Shown piece by piece: positions 20,088-28,421 of a stretch of 33,170 nt of DNA. Positions within the stretch are counted from its first letter, which is position 1, and each line of letters opens with the position of its first letter. Both the position numbers and the translations under genes were made by a program. The stretch covers positions 1-33,170 of the forward strand of contig JBNJGD010000017.1 in assembly GCA_051747425.1 (NCBI GenBank). The letters are read 5' to 3'. This DNA is from HTCC5015 sp051747425. Lineage in GTDB: Bacteria > Pseudomonadota > Gammaproteobacteria > HTCC5015. Under the pieces are notes generated by a model, which was not told the origin of the DNA, made no database searches, and worked only from the letters and a program-made list of their open reading frames with translations.

Positions 20088-21539
20088 TCAGCGTCTCCAG
20101 AATGCCGGCGTCAGCAAAACGAGAAAAGTAAAAATCTCCAGACGACCCAGTAGCATGGCCGCACTGAGTAGCCATTTGGCCATGTCCGGGATGTTTCCGT
20201 AGTGACTGGCTACCTCACCGAGCCCCGGACCAAGATTGTTAAGCGAAGCGGCCACGGCGGAAAACGCCGTGATCTGATCCAGGCCAAGTGCCATCAGACA
20301 CAACATGATCAGCACAAAAACGGCCACATAGGTGGCAAAGAATCCCCACACGGCCTCGATGACTTTTTCCGACAGCACATAGCCGCCCAGTTTGATGTTG
20401 ATGTGGGCGCGCGGGTGGATGAGTCGCTCCATTTCCCGGGTGCCCTGCTTGGATAAAAGCAGAACCCGAATAACTTTCATGCCCCCCGCCGTGGAGCCGG
20501 AACAACCACCGACGAAGCTGATAAAAATGAGCAGGACCGGCAGGAACGCGGGCCACAGTGAAAAATTGGTGGTGGTAAAGCCGGTGGTCGTGAGCGTGGA
20601 GACGACCTGAAAGACAGCCTGTCGCAGGGCATCGCCGTAGCTTGTGAGTTGGCCGTAACCAAGCAGCCCGGCAAAAATCAGCCCCACTGCAATCAGCATG
20701 ATCAACAGAAAAGTGCGCAGTTCTTCGTCGCGGATATAAGGGAGCATCGTGGAGCGGCTGGCGGCGAGGAAGTGTAGCGAAAAATTGACGGCGCCGAGGA
20801 TCATGAAAAGAATACAGATCCATTCAATCGCCGGGTTTTCAAAGAAGCCTATACTGGCATCGTGGGGAGACATCCCCGCCGTGGCCACGGTAGAAAAGCT
20901 GTGCAATATGGCGTCAAAGGGGGTCATCCCGGCCATCCAGTAGGCGGCGGCGCAAACGGCAGTGAGACTGAAGTAAATGTACCAGAGCGCTTTAGCCGTT
21001 TCACTGATACGCGGCGTCAGTTTGCGGTCCTTGACCGGGCCGGGTGTCTCGGCGCGGTAGAGCTGCATGCCGCCAATGCCCAGCATGGGCAGGATGGCCA
21101 CGGCGAGAACAATGATGCCCATGCCCCCCAGCCACTGTAGTTGCTGGCGGTAGAAAAGGATCGATTTTGGCAGTCCGTCGAGTCCCGTCAGTACCGTAGC
21201 GCCGGTGGTGGTCAAGGCCGAGACCGCCTCAAAAAAGGCGTTGGCGGCGTCCATTTTCGGTGCTTCGGAAATCAGCAGCGGCAGCGCGGCAAAGGCGCTG
21301 AGAACGGCCCAGAATAGCACCACCACCAGAAAACCGTCGCGAAGGCGGAGTTCGTTTTTAATCCGTTGGGCGGGTAGCCAGAGGCAAAGACCGGTGGCAA
21401 AGGTAATCACGAAGGCACCGACAAAAGCCATGTGGACGCCGTCGGCAAAGAACAGCGAAATGGCCAGCGGAGGCAGCTGTGTGGTGCTGAAAATCATCAG
21501 CAGCAGCCCCAGAATGCGCTGAATTACCCCGTACTGCAC
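20088..21539 (-). CDS. trkH: Trk potassium uptake system membrane subunit TrkH
   Basis: TrkH is the potassium-translocating subunit in the inner membrane. The 483-residue protein has four pore-loop repeats with selectivity glycines (for example ALTTTGATVL, STVATAGMS, STLTTTGFTT and a final SLNNLGPGL) and the GGCSGSTAGGMK block. The start is a GTG whose first base is shared with the trkA stop (TAGTG), so the genes are coupled. Residual sequence between trkH and dtd has no terminator on this strand. Confidence 0.95.
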   Translation of the reverse strand: MQYGVIQRILGLLLMIFSTTQLPPLAISLFFADGVHMAFVGAFVITFATGLCLWLPAQRIKNELRLRDGFLVVVLFWAVLSAFAALPLLISEAPKMDAANAFFEAVSALTTTGATVLTGLDGLPKSILFYRQQLQWLGGMGIIVLAVAILPMLGIGGMQLYRAETPGPVKDRKLTPRISETAKALWYIYFSLTAVCAAAYWMAGMTPFDAILHSFSTVATAGMSPHDASIGFFENPAIEWICILFMILGAVNFSLHFLAASRSTMLPYIRDEELRTFLLIMLIAVGLIFAGLLGYGQLTSYGDALRQAVFQVVSTLTTTGFTTTNFSLWPAFLPVLLIFISFVGGCSGSTAGGMKVIRVLLLSKQGTREMERLIHPRAHINIKLGGYVLSEKVIEAVWGFFATYVAVFVLIMLCLMALGLDQITAFSAVAASLNNLGPGLGEVASHYGNIPDMAKWLLSAAMLLGRLEIFTFLVLLTPAFWRR

Positions 21540-22915
21540 TAGATAAAGCCCACGCTGACGGCAAACAGGCGCTCGACCTCGGGCAGCTTGCGCTTGTCGG
21601 CAAGAAACAAAATGACATGGTCATCGGGCTGGATAACGATGTCGCTGCTGAACATCATGGCCTCCTCACCGCGAACCACGGCACCGATGGTGGTGCCCTC
21701 GGGGAGCTTCAGCTCGTTGAGACGGCGGCCCACTACCTTGGAGGTACGCTCGTCACCGTGGGCGACGGCCTCGATGGCCTCGGCGGCGCCCCGGCGCAGG
21801 GAGTGCACCGCCACCACATCGCCCCGACGGACATGGGCCAGCAGGGTGCCGATGGTCACCTGGCGCGGAGAGATGGCGATGTCGATAACCTCGGATTCCA
21901 CCAGGTCGACATAGGCCGAGCGGTTAATGATCGACATAACCCGCCCGCAGCCCATGCGCTTGGCCAGCATGGAGGAGAGGATATTGGCTTCGTCGTCGTT
22001 GGTCAGGGCGCAAAACACATCCATGGCATCAATGTTTTCTTCCTTGAGCAGATCCTCGTCGGCGGCATCGCCCTCGAGCACATAACCCCGGGTCAGTGTT
22101 TCCGCGATGAGATCGACTTTCTTGCGATTGTGTTCAATCACCTTGACCTGATATTTGCTGTCGAGTTGTTTGGCCAACAGGCGCCCGATGTTACCCCCGC
22201 CGGCGAGCATGACGCGCTTCACGGGTCGGTCGGCCTGGCGCAACTCTTTCATTACCCGGCGCACATTGCGCGCTGCAGTGAGGAAGAACACATCGTCACC
22301 GGCCTGAATGACGGTGTTGCCGTCGGGAAAGATGGCCTGCCCATCCCGGTAGATCGCGACAATGCGGGCCTCGGCGTCGGGCAAGTGGGCCTTCATGGTT
22401 CGCAGGGGCTGCCCCACCAGAGGGCTGCCCCGGTGGGCCTGTACCGCCACCATTTGAACGCGGCCACCGGCGAAGTCGAGCACCTGCAGGGCGCCGTGGT
22501 ATTCAATCAGGCGCCGGATGTAGGTCATCATGATCTGTTCGGGACTGATCAATACATCGACCGGGATGGCCTCCTGGACAAACAGGCGGTCGCGCTTGTT
22601 GATGTATTGTTCAGAGCGAACCCGGGCGATCTTGGTGGGCACGTGAAACAGGGTAAAGGCCACCTGACAGGCGATCATGTTGATTTCGTCGGACTGGGTG
22701 ACGGCGATCAACATGTCGGCGTCGGCGGCCCCGGCACGGCGCAGAATCCGGGGATGGGAGGCATGGCCGAGTACGGTCTTGATGTCCATCTGGTTGGACA
22801 GCTCGTTGAGCAGCCGCTGGTCGGTGTCGACCACCGTGATGGCGTTGTTTTCACTGGCCAGAATGTGGGCGACGGAACTTCCCACGCGACCTGCACCGAG
22901 AATAATGATTTTCAT
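21539..22915 (-). CDS. trkA: Trk potassium uptake regulatory subunit TrkA
   Basis: TrkA is the peripheral NAD-binding gating ring of the Trk system. At 458 residues it has the standard double layout: an RCK-N Rossmann domain (IIILGAGRVGSSVA at 3-16) plus a TrkA-C domain, then a second Rossmann domain (LAGGGNIGRLLA near 236) plus a second TrkA-C domain. I choose the ATG at 22915 (MKIIILGAG); the open frame upstream is antisense to rsmB-like context and non-conserved. It starts 11 bases after rsmB. Confidence 0.95.
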   Translation of the reverse strand: MKIIILGAGRVGSSVAHILASENNAITVVDTDQRLLNELSNQMDIKTVLGHASHPRILRRAGAADADMLIAVTQSDEINMIACQVAFTLFHVPTKIARVRSEQYINKRDRLFVQEAIPVDVLISPEQIMMTYIRRLIEYHGALQVLDFAGGRVQMVAVQAHRGSPLVGQPLRTMKAHLPDAEARIVAIYRDGQAIFPDGNTVIQAGDDVFFLTAARNVRRVMKELRQADRPVKRVMLAGGGNIGRLLAKQLDSKYQVKVIEHNRKKVDLIAETLTRGYVLEGDAADEDLLKEENIDAMDVFCALTNDDEANILSSMLAKRMGCGRVMSIINRSAYVDLVESEVIDIAISPRQVTIGTLLAHVRRGDVVAVHSLRRGAAEAIEAVAHGDERTSKVVGRRLNELKLPEGTTIGAVVRGEEAMMFSSDIVIQPDDHVILFLADKRKLPEVERLFAVSVGFI

Positions 22916-22926
22916 GGGCGGGTATT

Positions 22927-24258
22927 CTAGACGCTTTGCGCCGGCTTGACAGCACCGTCGCCGGATTTGACCAGCCGGGCGTAGAAAAAGCCATCGGCGT
23001 TCATGGGGTTGCCGGGGAGTAGCTGGTGGCCAAAACCGGTGTCGATCCAGCCGGTATCCAGCGTTCCGGACTGAAGGGGCGACAGGCTGGCATCGCGCTG
23101 GCGCTCGAGGAACTGGTGAATTTGATGTTCGTTTTCCGCCTTGAATATGGAGCAGGTGGCGTAGAGCAGCGTACCGCCGGGTCTGAGCGTCTGCCAGGCG
23201 GCATCCAGGCACTGGGCCTGCAGCTCGACCAGAGCGTTGATGTCTTCGGCCCGGCGCAGCAATTTGATATCGGGGTGCCGGCGAAGCACACCGCTGGCGG
23301 AACAGGGGGCGTCGAGCAGAATTCGATCAAAGGCCTGGCCATCCCACCACTGGCCGGTTTGCCGCAAATCGCCGGCTACCAGCTCGGCGCGTTTGCCCAG
23401 TCGCTTCAGGTTGTCGTTCACCCGGGTCAGGCGATCCGGTTCGAGATCCAAGGCGGTGACGGCCAGACCCGCGGCCCACTCCAGCAGGTGCCCGGTTTTA
23501 CCGCCGGGGGCGGCACAGGCGTCGAGCACGCGCTCCCCCGCTTGCGGGTCGAGAAGGACGGCGGCGAGCTGGGCAGCGGCATCCTGAATCGAGACTTCGC
23601 CCTCGGTAAAGCCGGGCAGGCGTTGAACATCCACGGGTGACTCCAGCGCCAGGGCCCAGGGTGAGCCGTCGATCGGAGTGCTGGGGATATCGACCTCAGC
23701 CAGGCGCTGGCGGTAGGCCTCGCGATCGCCGCCGGCGATGCGCAGTGTCATTGGCGGGCGCTCGAGACAGGCGTCGGCAATGTCGCGCCAGTGGTCCGGC
23801 CAGTTGCCCTTGAGAAACTGCAACATCCAGCGTGGCATGCTGAAGCGGGCGGGCTCCTTGCGTTCAAAGGCGGCCCGCCAGTCGTCGCGCTGGCGGGCGG
23901 CGTTGCGCAGGACAGCGTTGATAACACCCCGGGACCAGCCCTTGTCGCAGTGGTTGACCAGCGACACCGTGTCGCCCACGGCGGCGTGGTCGGGGATGCG
24001 GGTTTCAAAAATCTGATAAAAACCCAAGGCGAGAATGGCCTGAAGGTCGGCGTCTTTGGGCTTGAAAGGCTTTTTCAACAGCTGCGCGGCCAGCCACTCG
24101 TAGCGCTGGTAGTAGCGCAGGGTGCCGTAGCAAAGCTCCTGGCAAAGACCGCGTTCGCGGGCGGGTAGTTGCTCGAGTTGTTCGGGCAGGGCGATGGACA
24201 GTGAGCGGCCGTGCTGGACATCGGTGATCACGGCGAGGGCATGGCGGCGGGCGCTCAC
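22927..24258 (-). CDS. rsmB: 16S rRNA (cytosine-967-C5)-methyltransferase
   Basis: RsmB (Sun/Fmu) methylates C967 of 16S rRNA. The 443-residue protein has an N-terminal NusB-like RNA-binding domain (about 1-135) and a C-terminal SAM domain with LDACAAPGGKT (245-255), Cys319 in DAPCSASG and Cys369 in YATCSIF, the paired cysteines of m5C methylases. Start is GTG (MSARRHALAV), overlapping the fmt stop by four bases (GTGA). Confidence 0.95.
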   Translation of the reverse strand: MSARRHALAVITDVQHGRSLSIALPEQLEQLPARERGLCQELCYGTLRYYQRYEWLAAQLLKKPFKPKDADLQAILALGFYQIFETRIPDHAAVGDTVSLVNHCDKGWSRGVINAVLRNAARQRDDWRAAFERKEPARFSMPRWMLQFLKGNWPDHWRDIADACLERPPMTLRIAGGDREAYRQRLAEVDIPSTPIDGSPWALALESPVDVQRLPGFTEGEVSIQDAAAQLAAVLLDPQAGERVLDACAAPGGKTGHLLEWAAGLAVTALDLEPDRLTRVNDNLKRLGKRAELVAGDLRQTGQWWDGQAFDRILLDAPCSASGVLRRHPDIKLLRRAEDINALVELQAQCLDAAWQTLRPGGTLLYATCSIFKAENEHQIHQFLERQRDASLSPLQSGTLDTGWIDTGFGHQLLPGNPMNADGFFYARLVKSGDGAVKPAQSV

Positions 24259-25205
24259 GACCCCAGCCTCTCGCCGCCCAGATCGTGGGCGTTGGCGAAA
24301 TCGGCAGCGGCCATGGCGCGGCCGCCGGTGCGCTGGAGTTCGGTGATCCGCAGGCGCTCCTGGCCGTCTTTGCCACAGGCCACCAGGAGGCCCTCGCGGT
24401 CACAGCGGCCCACGGTGCCGGGTTCGGTCGGGCCGGCGGATTCGGCGGGCTCGGCACGCCACAGGCGCAGGCGCTGTCCACGGTGATGGGTAAAGGCCAC
24501 CGGCCAGGGGTTGAAGGCCAGAATGCGACGCGCCAGCTGTGCGGCGCTCTGTCGCCAATCGATTTCGGCTTCGGTCTTGTCGAGTTTGCGGGCGTAGCAG
24601 CTGTCGGCGTCACACTGCGGTTCCGCCGAAAGTTGGCCAGCGAGCAGTGCTTCGAGATGCTGGTTGAGCAATTGTGCGGCCAGCTCCGCCAGGCGGTCGT
24701 GCAGCTCGCCGCCGGTGGTCCGGGGCTCAATGGGCGTCGTCACCTTGGCCAGCATGTCGCCGGTGTCCAGGCCCTCGGCCATTTGCATCAGGGTAACGCC
24801 GGTCTCTTCATCGCCGGCTTCGATGGCCCGCTGTATGGGGGCGGCACCACGCCAGCGCGGCAGCAGGGAGGCATGCAAATTGACGCAGCCCAGGCGCGGT
24901 GTCTCGAGCACGGCTTTGGGCAGCAACAGGCCGTAGGCGGCGACCACCATCAGATCGGGTTCGAGCTCGGCCAGGGTCGCCTGCTCAGCGGCACTCGACA
25001 GGCGCTCGGGCTGGTGTACGGTCAGCCCCCGTTCCCGGGCGAAGGCCTTGACCGGGCTCGGGCGCATCCGCCGTCCACGGCCGGCGGGGCGGTCGGGCTG
25101 GGTGTAGACCGCCACGACCTCGATATCGGGGTGATCGCACAGGACCCGCAGAGCGGGCACGGCAAAGTCGGGCGTACCCGCATAGACAATTCTGTGTGTG
25201 GGCAT
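24255..25205 (-). CDS. fmt: methionyl-tRNA formyltransferase
   Basis: Fmt formylates initiator Met-tRNA using 10-formyl-tetrahydrofolate. In the 316-residue protein the catalytic Asn109, His111 and Asp147 sit in NLHASLLPRWRGAAPIQ and GLDTGD, matching E. coli Asn106, His108 and Asp144. The N-terminal YAGTPDFAVPAL and C-terminal OB-like domain are normal. It lies three bases after def; def-fmt-rsmB is a common conserved order. Confidence 0.96.
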   Translation of the reverse strand: MPTHRIVYAGTPDFAVPALRVLCDHPDIEVVAVYTQPDRPAGRGRRMRPSPVKAFARERGLTVHQPERLSSAAEQATLAELEPDLMVVAAYGLLLPKAVLETPRLGCVNLHASLLPRWRGAAPIQRAIEAGDEETGVTLMQMAEGLDTGDMLAKVTTPIEPRTTGGELHDRLAELAAQLLNQHLEALLAGQLSAEPQCDADSCYARKLDKTEAEIDWRQSAAQLARRILAFNPWPVAFTHHRGQRLRLWRAEPAESAGPTEPGTVGRCDREGLLVACGKDGQERLRITELQRTGGRAMAAADFANAHDLGGERLGS

Positions 25206-25208
25206 GGT

Positions 25209-25718
25209 TTAAGCGACGCGGCCCTGTTTTTTGAGTTTTTCCAGCTTTTTCTGAATGCGGGTGCGCTTGAGTGGCGACAGGTAGTCGACGAACAGTTTGC
25301 CATCGAGGTGGTCGATTTCGTGCTGGATGCACACCGCTTGCAGGCCGTCGCAGGAGAGTTCAAAGGACTCGCCCTGGCGATCGAGCGCGCGCACGACAAT
25401 GTGCTCTGCCCGCTCCACTTCCTCGTAAAAGCCGGGCACGGAGAGGCAGCCCTCCTGGGTGACTTCGACGCCGTCGGCCTCGATGATCTCCGGATTGATA
25501 AAGACCAGTGGCTCGGACTGGTCCTCCGAGACATCGGTGACCAGCAGGCGCTGGTGAACATTGACCTGAATGGCGGCCAGGCCAATTCCGGGGGCTTCAT
25601 ACATGGTCTCGAACATGTCGTCGACCAGCTGGCGGATGTCGTCATCCACCTGCTCGACAGGCCGGCAGGGCTGACGAAGTCGGGGATCAGGGAAGTGAAG
25701 AATATCGAGAAGGGCCAT
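25209..25718 (-). CDS. def: peptide deformylase
   Basis: Def removes the formyl group from nascent proteins. The 169-residue enzyme has all three motifs: GIGLAAIQ (44-51), EGCLSVP with metal ligand Cys91, and QHEIDH with His133, Glu134 and His137. It is first in def-fmt-rsmB-trkA-trkH and is divergent from the LysM lipoprotein gene across an AT-rich 126-base region. Confidence 0.97.
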   Translation of the reverse strand: MALLDILHFPDPRLRQPCRPVEQVDDDIRQLVDDMFETMYEAPGIGLAAIQVNVHQRLLVTDVSEDQSEPLVFINPEIIEADGVEVTQEGCLSVPGFYEEVERAEHIVVRALDRQGESFELSCDGLQAVCIQHEIDHLDGKLFVDYLSPLKRTRIQKKLEKLKKQGRVA

Positions 25719-25743
25719 TGCTCAACCTAGATTTTCCAGTAAA

Positions 25744-25772
25744 TTTACAATATTGTTCTGTAAGACTATGAT
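25744..25772 (+). promoter_or_regulatory. sigma-70 promoter of the LysM lipoprotein gene
   Basis: TTTACA (25744-25749) and TATGAT (25767-25772) each match five of six consensus bases and are exactly 17 bases apart, in an AT-rich gap. The transcript would start near 25779, giving a leader of about 66 bases. Confidence 0.7.
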
Positions 25773-25844
25773 TGTATTGCATTAAGTAGCCCCAAAAAAT
25801 CGCTTTTCAAGGCTCCGCAAATCACAACTCGCGAGTACCAGATA

Positions 25845-27134
25845 ATGTTTGCAAGCGGCAACCGTAATAAAAACACTGCTAAATTCAATGGCTTAAAACG
25901 GATTAAGGCGGCTGCGCTAAGCGCTAGTGTAGCAGTTTTACTCGCGGCCTGTTCTTCCAGCGGTGACACCCAGCCCGGTGAATTTACCTTTGAAGAGGTA
26001 GCCGACGACGGCGTTTCGGAAAGCTACCAGCCCGCTGAAGCTTCCGAGACGGAGCCGGAGCCCGAAGTAGAGGTTCAGGTAAACGAGCCCGAGGGGCCGG
26101 AGGTGTTGCGAATCCGTGACGATGCACCGGAGCGCTACACTGTGAAAAAGGGCGACACTCTTTGGGATTTGGCCAACCAGTATCTGGAAAACCCCTGGCA
26201 GTGGCCCGAGTTGTGGTATTTCAACCCCCAGATCGTCAATCCCCACTTGATCTATCCCGGCGATGTGCTGGTGATGAGCTACATCGGCGATCGACCACAG
26301 CTTCGAACTGTACGCGGCAAGGACGGCAAGATTGCCTACCAGCCGGAAAGCAGTGACAAGGTAACCAAAATGGAGCCGCGAGTGCGCTCCATGTCGATCG
26401 ATCAGGCGATTCCCTCGGTCTCCCTGAGTGCGATCGGCCCCTTCCTCGCCTCGGCACGGGTGTTGACCCGGGAGCAGATCGAAGAGATGCCGCGGATCGT
26501 TGGCTCCCTCGACAATCGCCTGATCTCCGCCAGCGACACCAAGATCTACGCGCGCGATGTCGAGAAAAGTGACAACCAGCGCTACCAGATCCTGCGTCCC
26601 GGCCGTGTCTTTACCGACCCCGACAGCGGAGAGGTTTTGGGCTACGAAGCGATTGAAGTAGGCGAGGCTCGCCTGGTGGAGTTTGAAGCCAACGGGGAGT
26701 TGTCGACTTTCCAAATCACCCAATCCAAGCGCGAAGTACTCAATTCCGATCGCCTGATGCCCGCCGAGGGTGGCAGCCGCATCTATAGCTTCATCCCGGC
26801 CGCACCGGAAGTGTCGGTGGAGGGCGAGATCATTGGTCTGCATAACGCCATTAGCAATATCGCCACCAACGAAGTGTTCATCGTCAATCTCGGTGCCCGT
26901 GACGGGGTCGAGGCGGGGAATGTTGTCGCCATTGACCAGGCCGGCGCCATCGTTCGTGAACGGATCCCTGGCACGATCCGCAATCGCCGGGTGCAGCTGC
27001 CCAAGGTGCGTGCCGGTCTGGGCATGGTCTTCCGCGTGTTTGATCGGGTCAGCTATGTGTTGATTGTCGATTCCAATCGCGCGATCAATGTGGGTGACCA
27101 GATACGCAATCCCGAGATTGCCAGGGACTATTAA
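25845..27134 (+). CDS. LysM domain lipoprotein
   Basis: The 429-residue protein begins with a basic N-region, a hydrophobic helix and a lipobox (LLAAC, Cys36). An acidic, Glu/Pro-rich linker (about 45-90) leads to one LysM domain at 98-145 (RYTVKKGDTLWDLA), which binds peptidoglycan. The rest has no motif I recognise and is conserved in style with the LysM proteins found next to def and dprA in many gammaproteobacteria. Its role is probably in the cell envelope. It lies 26 bases before dprA and may share its transcript. Confidence 0.9.
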   Translation: MFASGNRNKNTAKFNGLKRIKAAALSASVAVLLAACSSSGDTQPGEFTFEEVADDGVSESYQPAEASETEPEPEVEVQVNEPEGPEVLRIRDDAPERYTVKKGDTLWDLANQYLENPWQWPELWYFNPQIVNPHLIYPGDVLVMSYIGDRPQLRTVRGKDGKIAYQPESSDKVTKMEPRVRSMSIDQAIPSVSLSAIGPFLASARVLTREQIEEMPRIVGSLDNRLISASDTKIYARDVEKSDNQRYQILRPGRVFTDPDSGEVLGYEAIEVGEARLVEFEANGELSTFQITQSKREVLNSDRLMPAEGGSRIYSFIPAAPEVSVEGEIIGLHNAISNIATNEVFIVNLGARDGVEAGNVVAIDQAGAIVRERIPGTIRNRRVQLPKVRAGLGMVFRVFDRVSYVLIVDSNRAINVGDQIRNPEIARDY

Positions 27135-27160
27135 ATCTCGCACTGACAGGAGAGAGGCTC

Positions 27161-28291
27161 ATGGATGAGCGCTCGGCATGGCTGCGCCTGTGGCTGGCCC
27201 CCGGATTGGGGCCGGCTGGCGCGGCAACACTGACGGAAATGGCCGGTTCGGCCGTTGCCGCACTGAATCTGACCTCGGCCGATTTTGAGCGCGCCGGGAT
27301 TTCCCGTGAAGCTCGCGATTACCTCACCGTCGAAAAGACCCCGGACGAAGTGCTCCGCGCCCTGGAGTGGGCGGAGAACGACGAACACCACCTGATCCAC
27401 CCCGGACATCCGGAGTACCCCGCGCCGCTTTCCGAGCTGGCTCGTCCGCCGGTGATGCTGGCGGTAATGGGCGATGTTGGCCTTCTGGCAGATCCACAGC
27501 TGGCGGTTGTAGGCAGTCGCAGTGCCAGCCGCCAGGGGGTGGAGACCGCGCAGGAGTTCTCCCGCTATCTGGCGACCCGGGGGCTGGTGATGACCTCCGG
27601 CCTCGCCCTGGGCATCGACGGGGCCTGTCACCGCGGCGCCCTGTCGGTGGATGGCGCCACCATCGCCGTGATTGCCACCGGTACGGACCGCGTCTACCCC
27701 GCCCGCCACCGGGATCTGGCGCGCCAGATTGTGGCGCAGGGCGGCGCTATTGTCAGTGAATTTCCCCTCGGTGCCGAGCCCTTGCCGGGTCACTTTCCCC
27801 GCCGCAACCGGATCATTTCCGGCCTCTCGCTGGGGGTGTTGGTGGTGGAGGCCACGCTGCGCAGTGGCTCGCTGATCACTGCACGCTATGCCCACGAGCA
27901 GGGCCGTGAAGTCTTTGCCATTCCCGGTTCGATCCATCAGCCCACGGCCCGGGGTTGTCACCATTTGATCAAACAGGGGGCCAAGCTGGTGGAAACCGCC
28001 GATGACATTCTCGAGGAATTGGCGCCACAGTTACAGGCGAGCCTGTTGTCACCGGGGCAGCCGCGCGGCAACGGGGGCGTGCCGGAGAGTGGCGAGGAAT
28101 GCGGACTGGACGATGCCGGGGGAGATCGGGGGCAACTGCTCGAGGCCATGGGGTTTGCCCCGGTGTCCGTCGATTACCTGGTGGCCAATACACCCTTCAA
28201 GAGCAGTGAAATCGCTTCCATGCTTCTGATTCTGGAGCTCGAGGGCCGCGTCAGCAGCGAAACGGGCGGCCGTTTTCAGCGCCTCAAATAG
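27161..28291 (+). CDS. dprA: DNA processing protein DprA
   Basis: DprA loads RecA on incoming single-stranded DNA in natural transformation and is often kept in non-competent species. The 376-residue protein has the Rossmann-fold core with VVGSRSAS, SGLALGIDGACHRGAL and FPRRNRIISGLS, and a C-terminal winged-helix-like domain (about 310-376). The ATG follows AGGAGAGAGG. No other competence gene is in the window. Confidence 0.94.
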   Translation: MDERSAWLRLWLAPGLGPAGAATLTEMAGSAVAALNLTSADFERAGISREARDYLTVEKTPDEVLRALEWAENDEHHLIHPGHPEYPAPLSELARPPVMLAVMGDVGLLADPQLAVVGSRSASRQGVETAQEFSRYLATRGLVMTSGLALGIDGACHRGALSVDGATIAVIATGTDRVYPARHRDLARQIVAQGGAIVSEFPLGAEPLPGHFPRRNRIISGLSLGVLVVEATLRSGSLITARYAHEQGREVFAIPGSIHQPTARGCHHLIKQGAKLVETADDILEELAPQLQASLLSPGQPRGNGGVPESGEECGLDDAGGDRGQLLEAMGFAPVSVDYLVANTPFKSSEIASMLLILELEGRVSSETGGRFQRLK

Positions 28292-28322
28292 GCAAATCGG
28301 TGATTTCAAAATGGCGGTTTTC

Positions 28323-28351
28323 TTGCAATCGACCCGATGAAACCTTATATA
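28323..28351 (+). promoter_or_regulatory. candidate topA promoter
   Basis: TTGCAA (28323-28328) and TATATA (28346-28351) are 17 bases apart, each matching four to five consensus bases. The start would be near 28358, about 64 bases before the topA ATG. It overlies the gap after dprA. Confidence 0.5.
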
Positions 28352-28421
28352 TGGCCGCCTTGTCACGGCCAAAGCTCCGGTTTTGGCCCCCAAAGCGCCG
28401 CAGGACACTAGAGAGCCCCGC

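Noticed and set aside
19906..20175. An 89-codon minus-strand open frame opposite the small RNA
   Set aside because: It overlaps the trkH end, has no ribosome-binding site or family-like sequence, and crosses the terminator hairpin.
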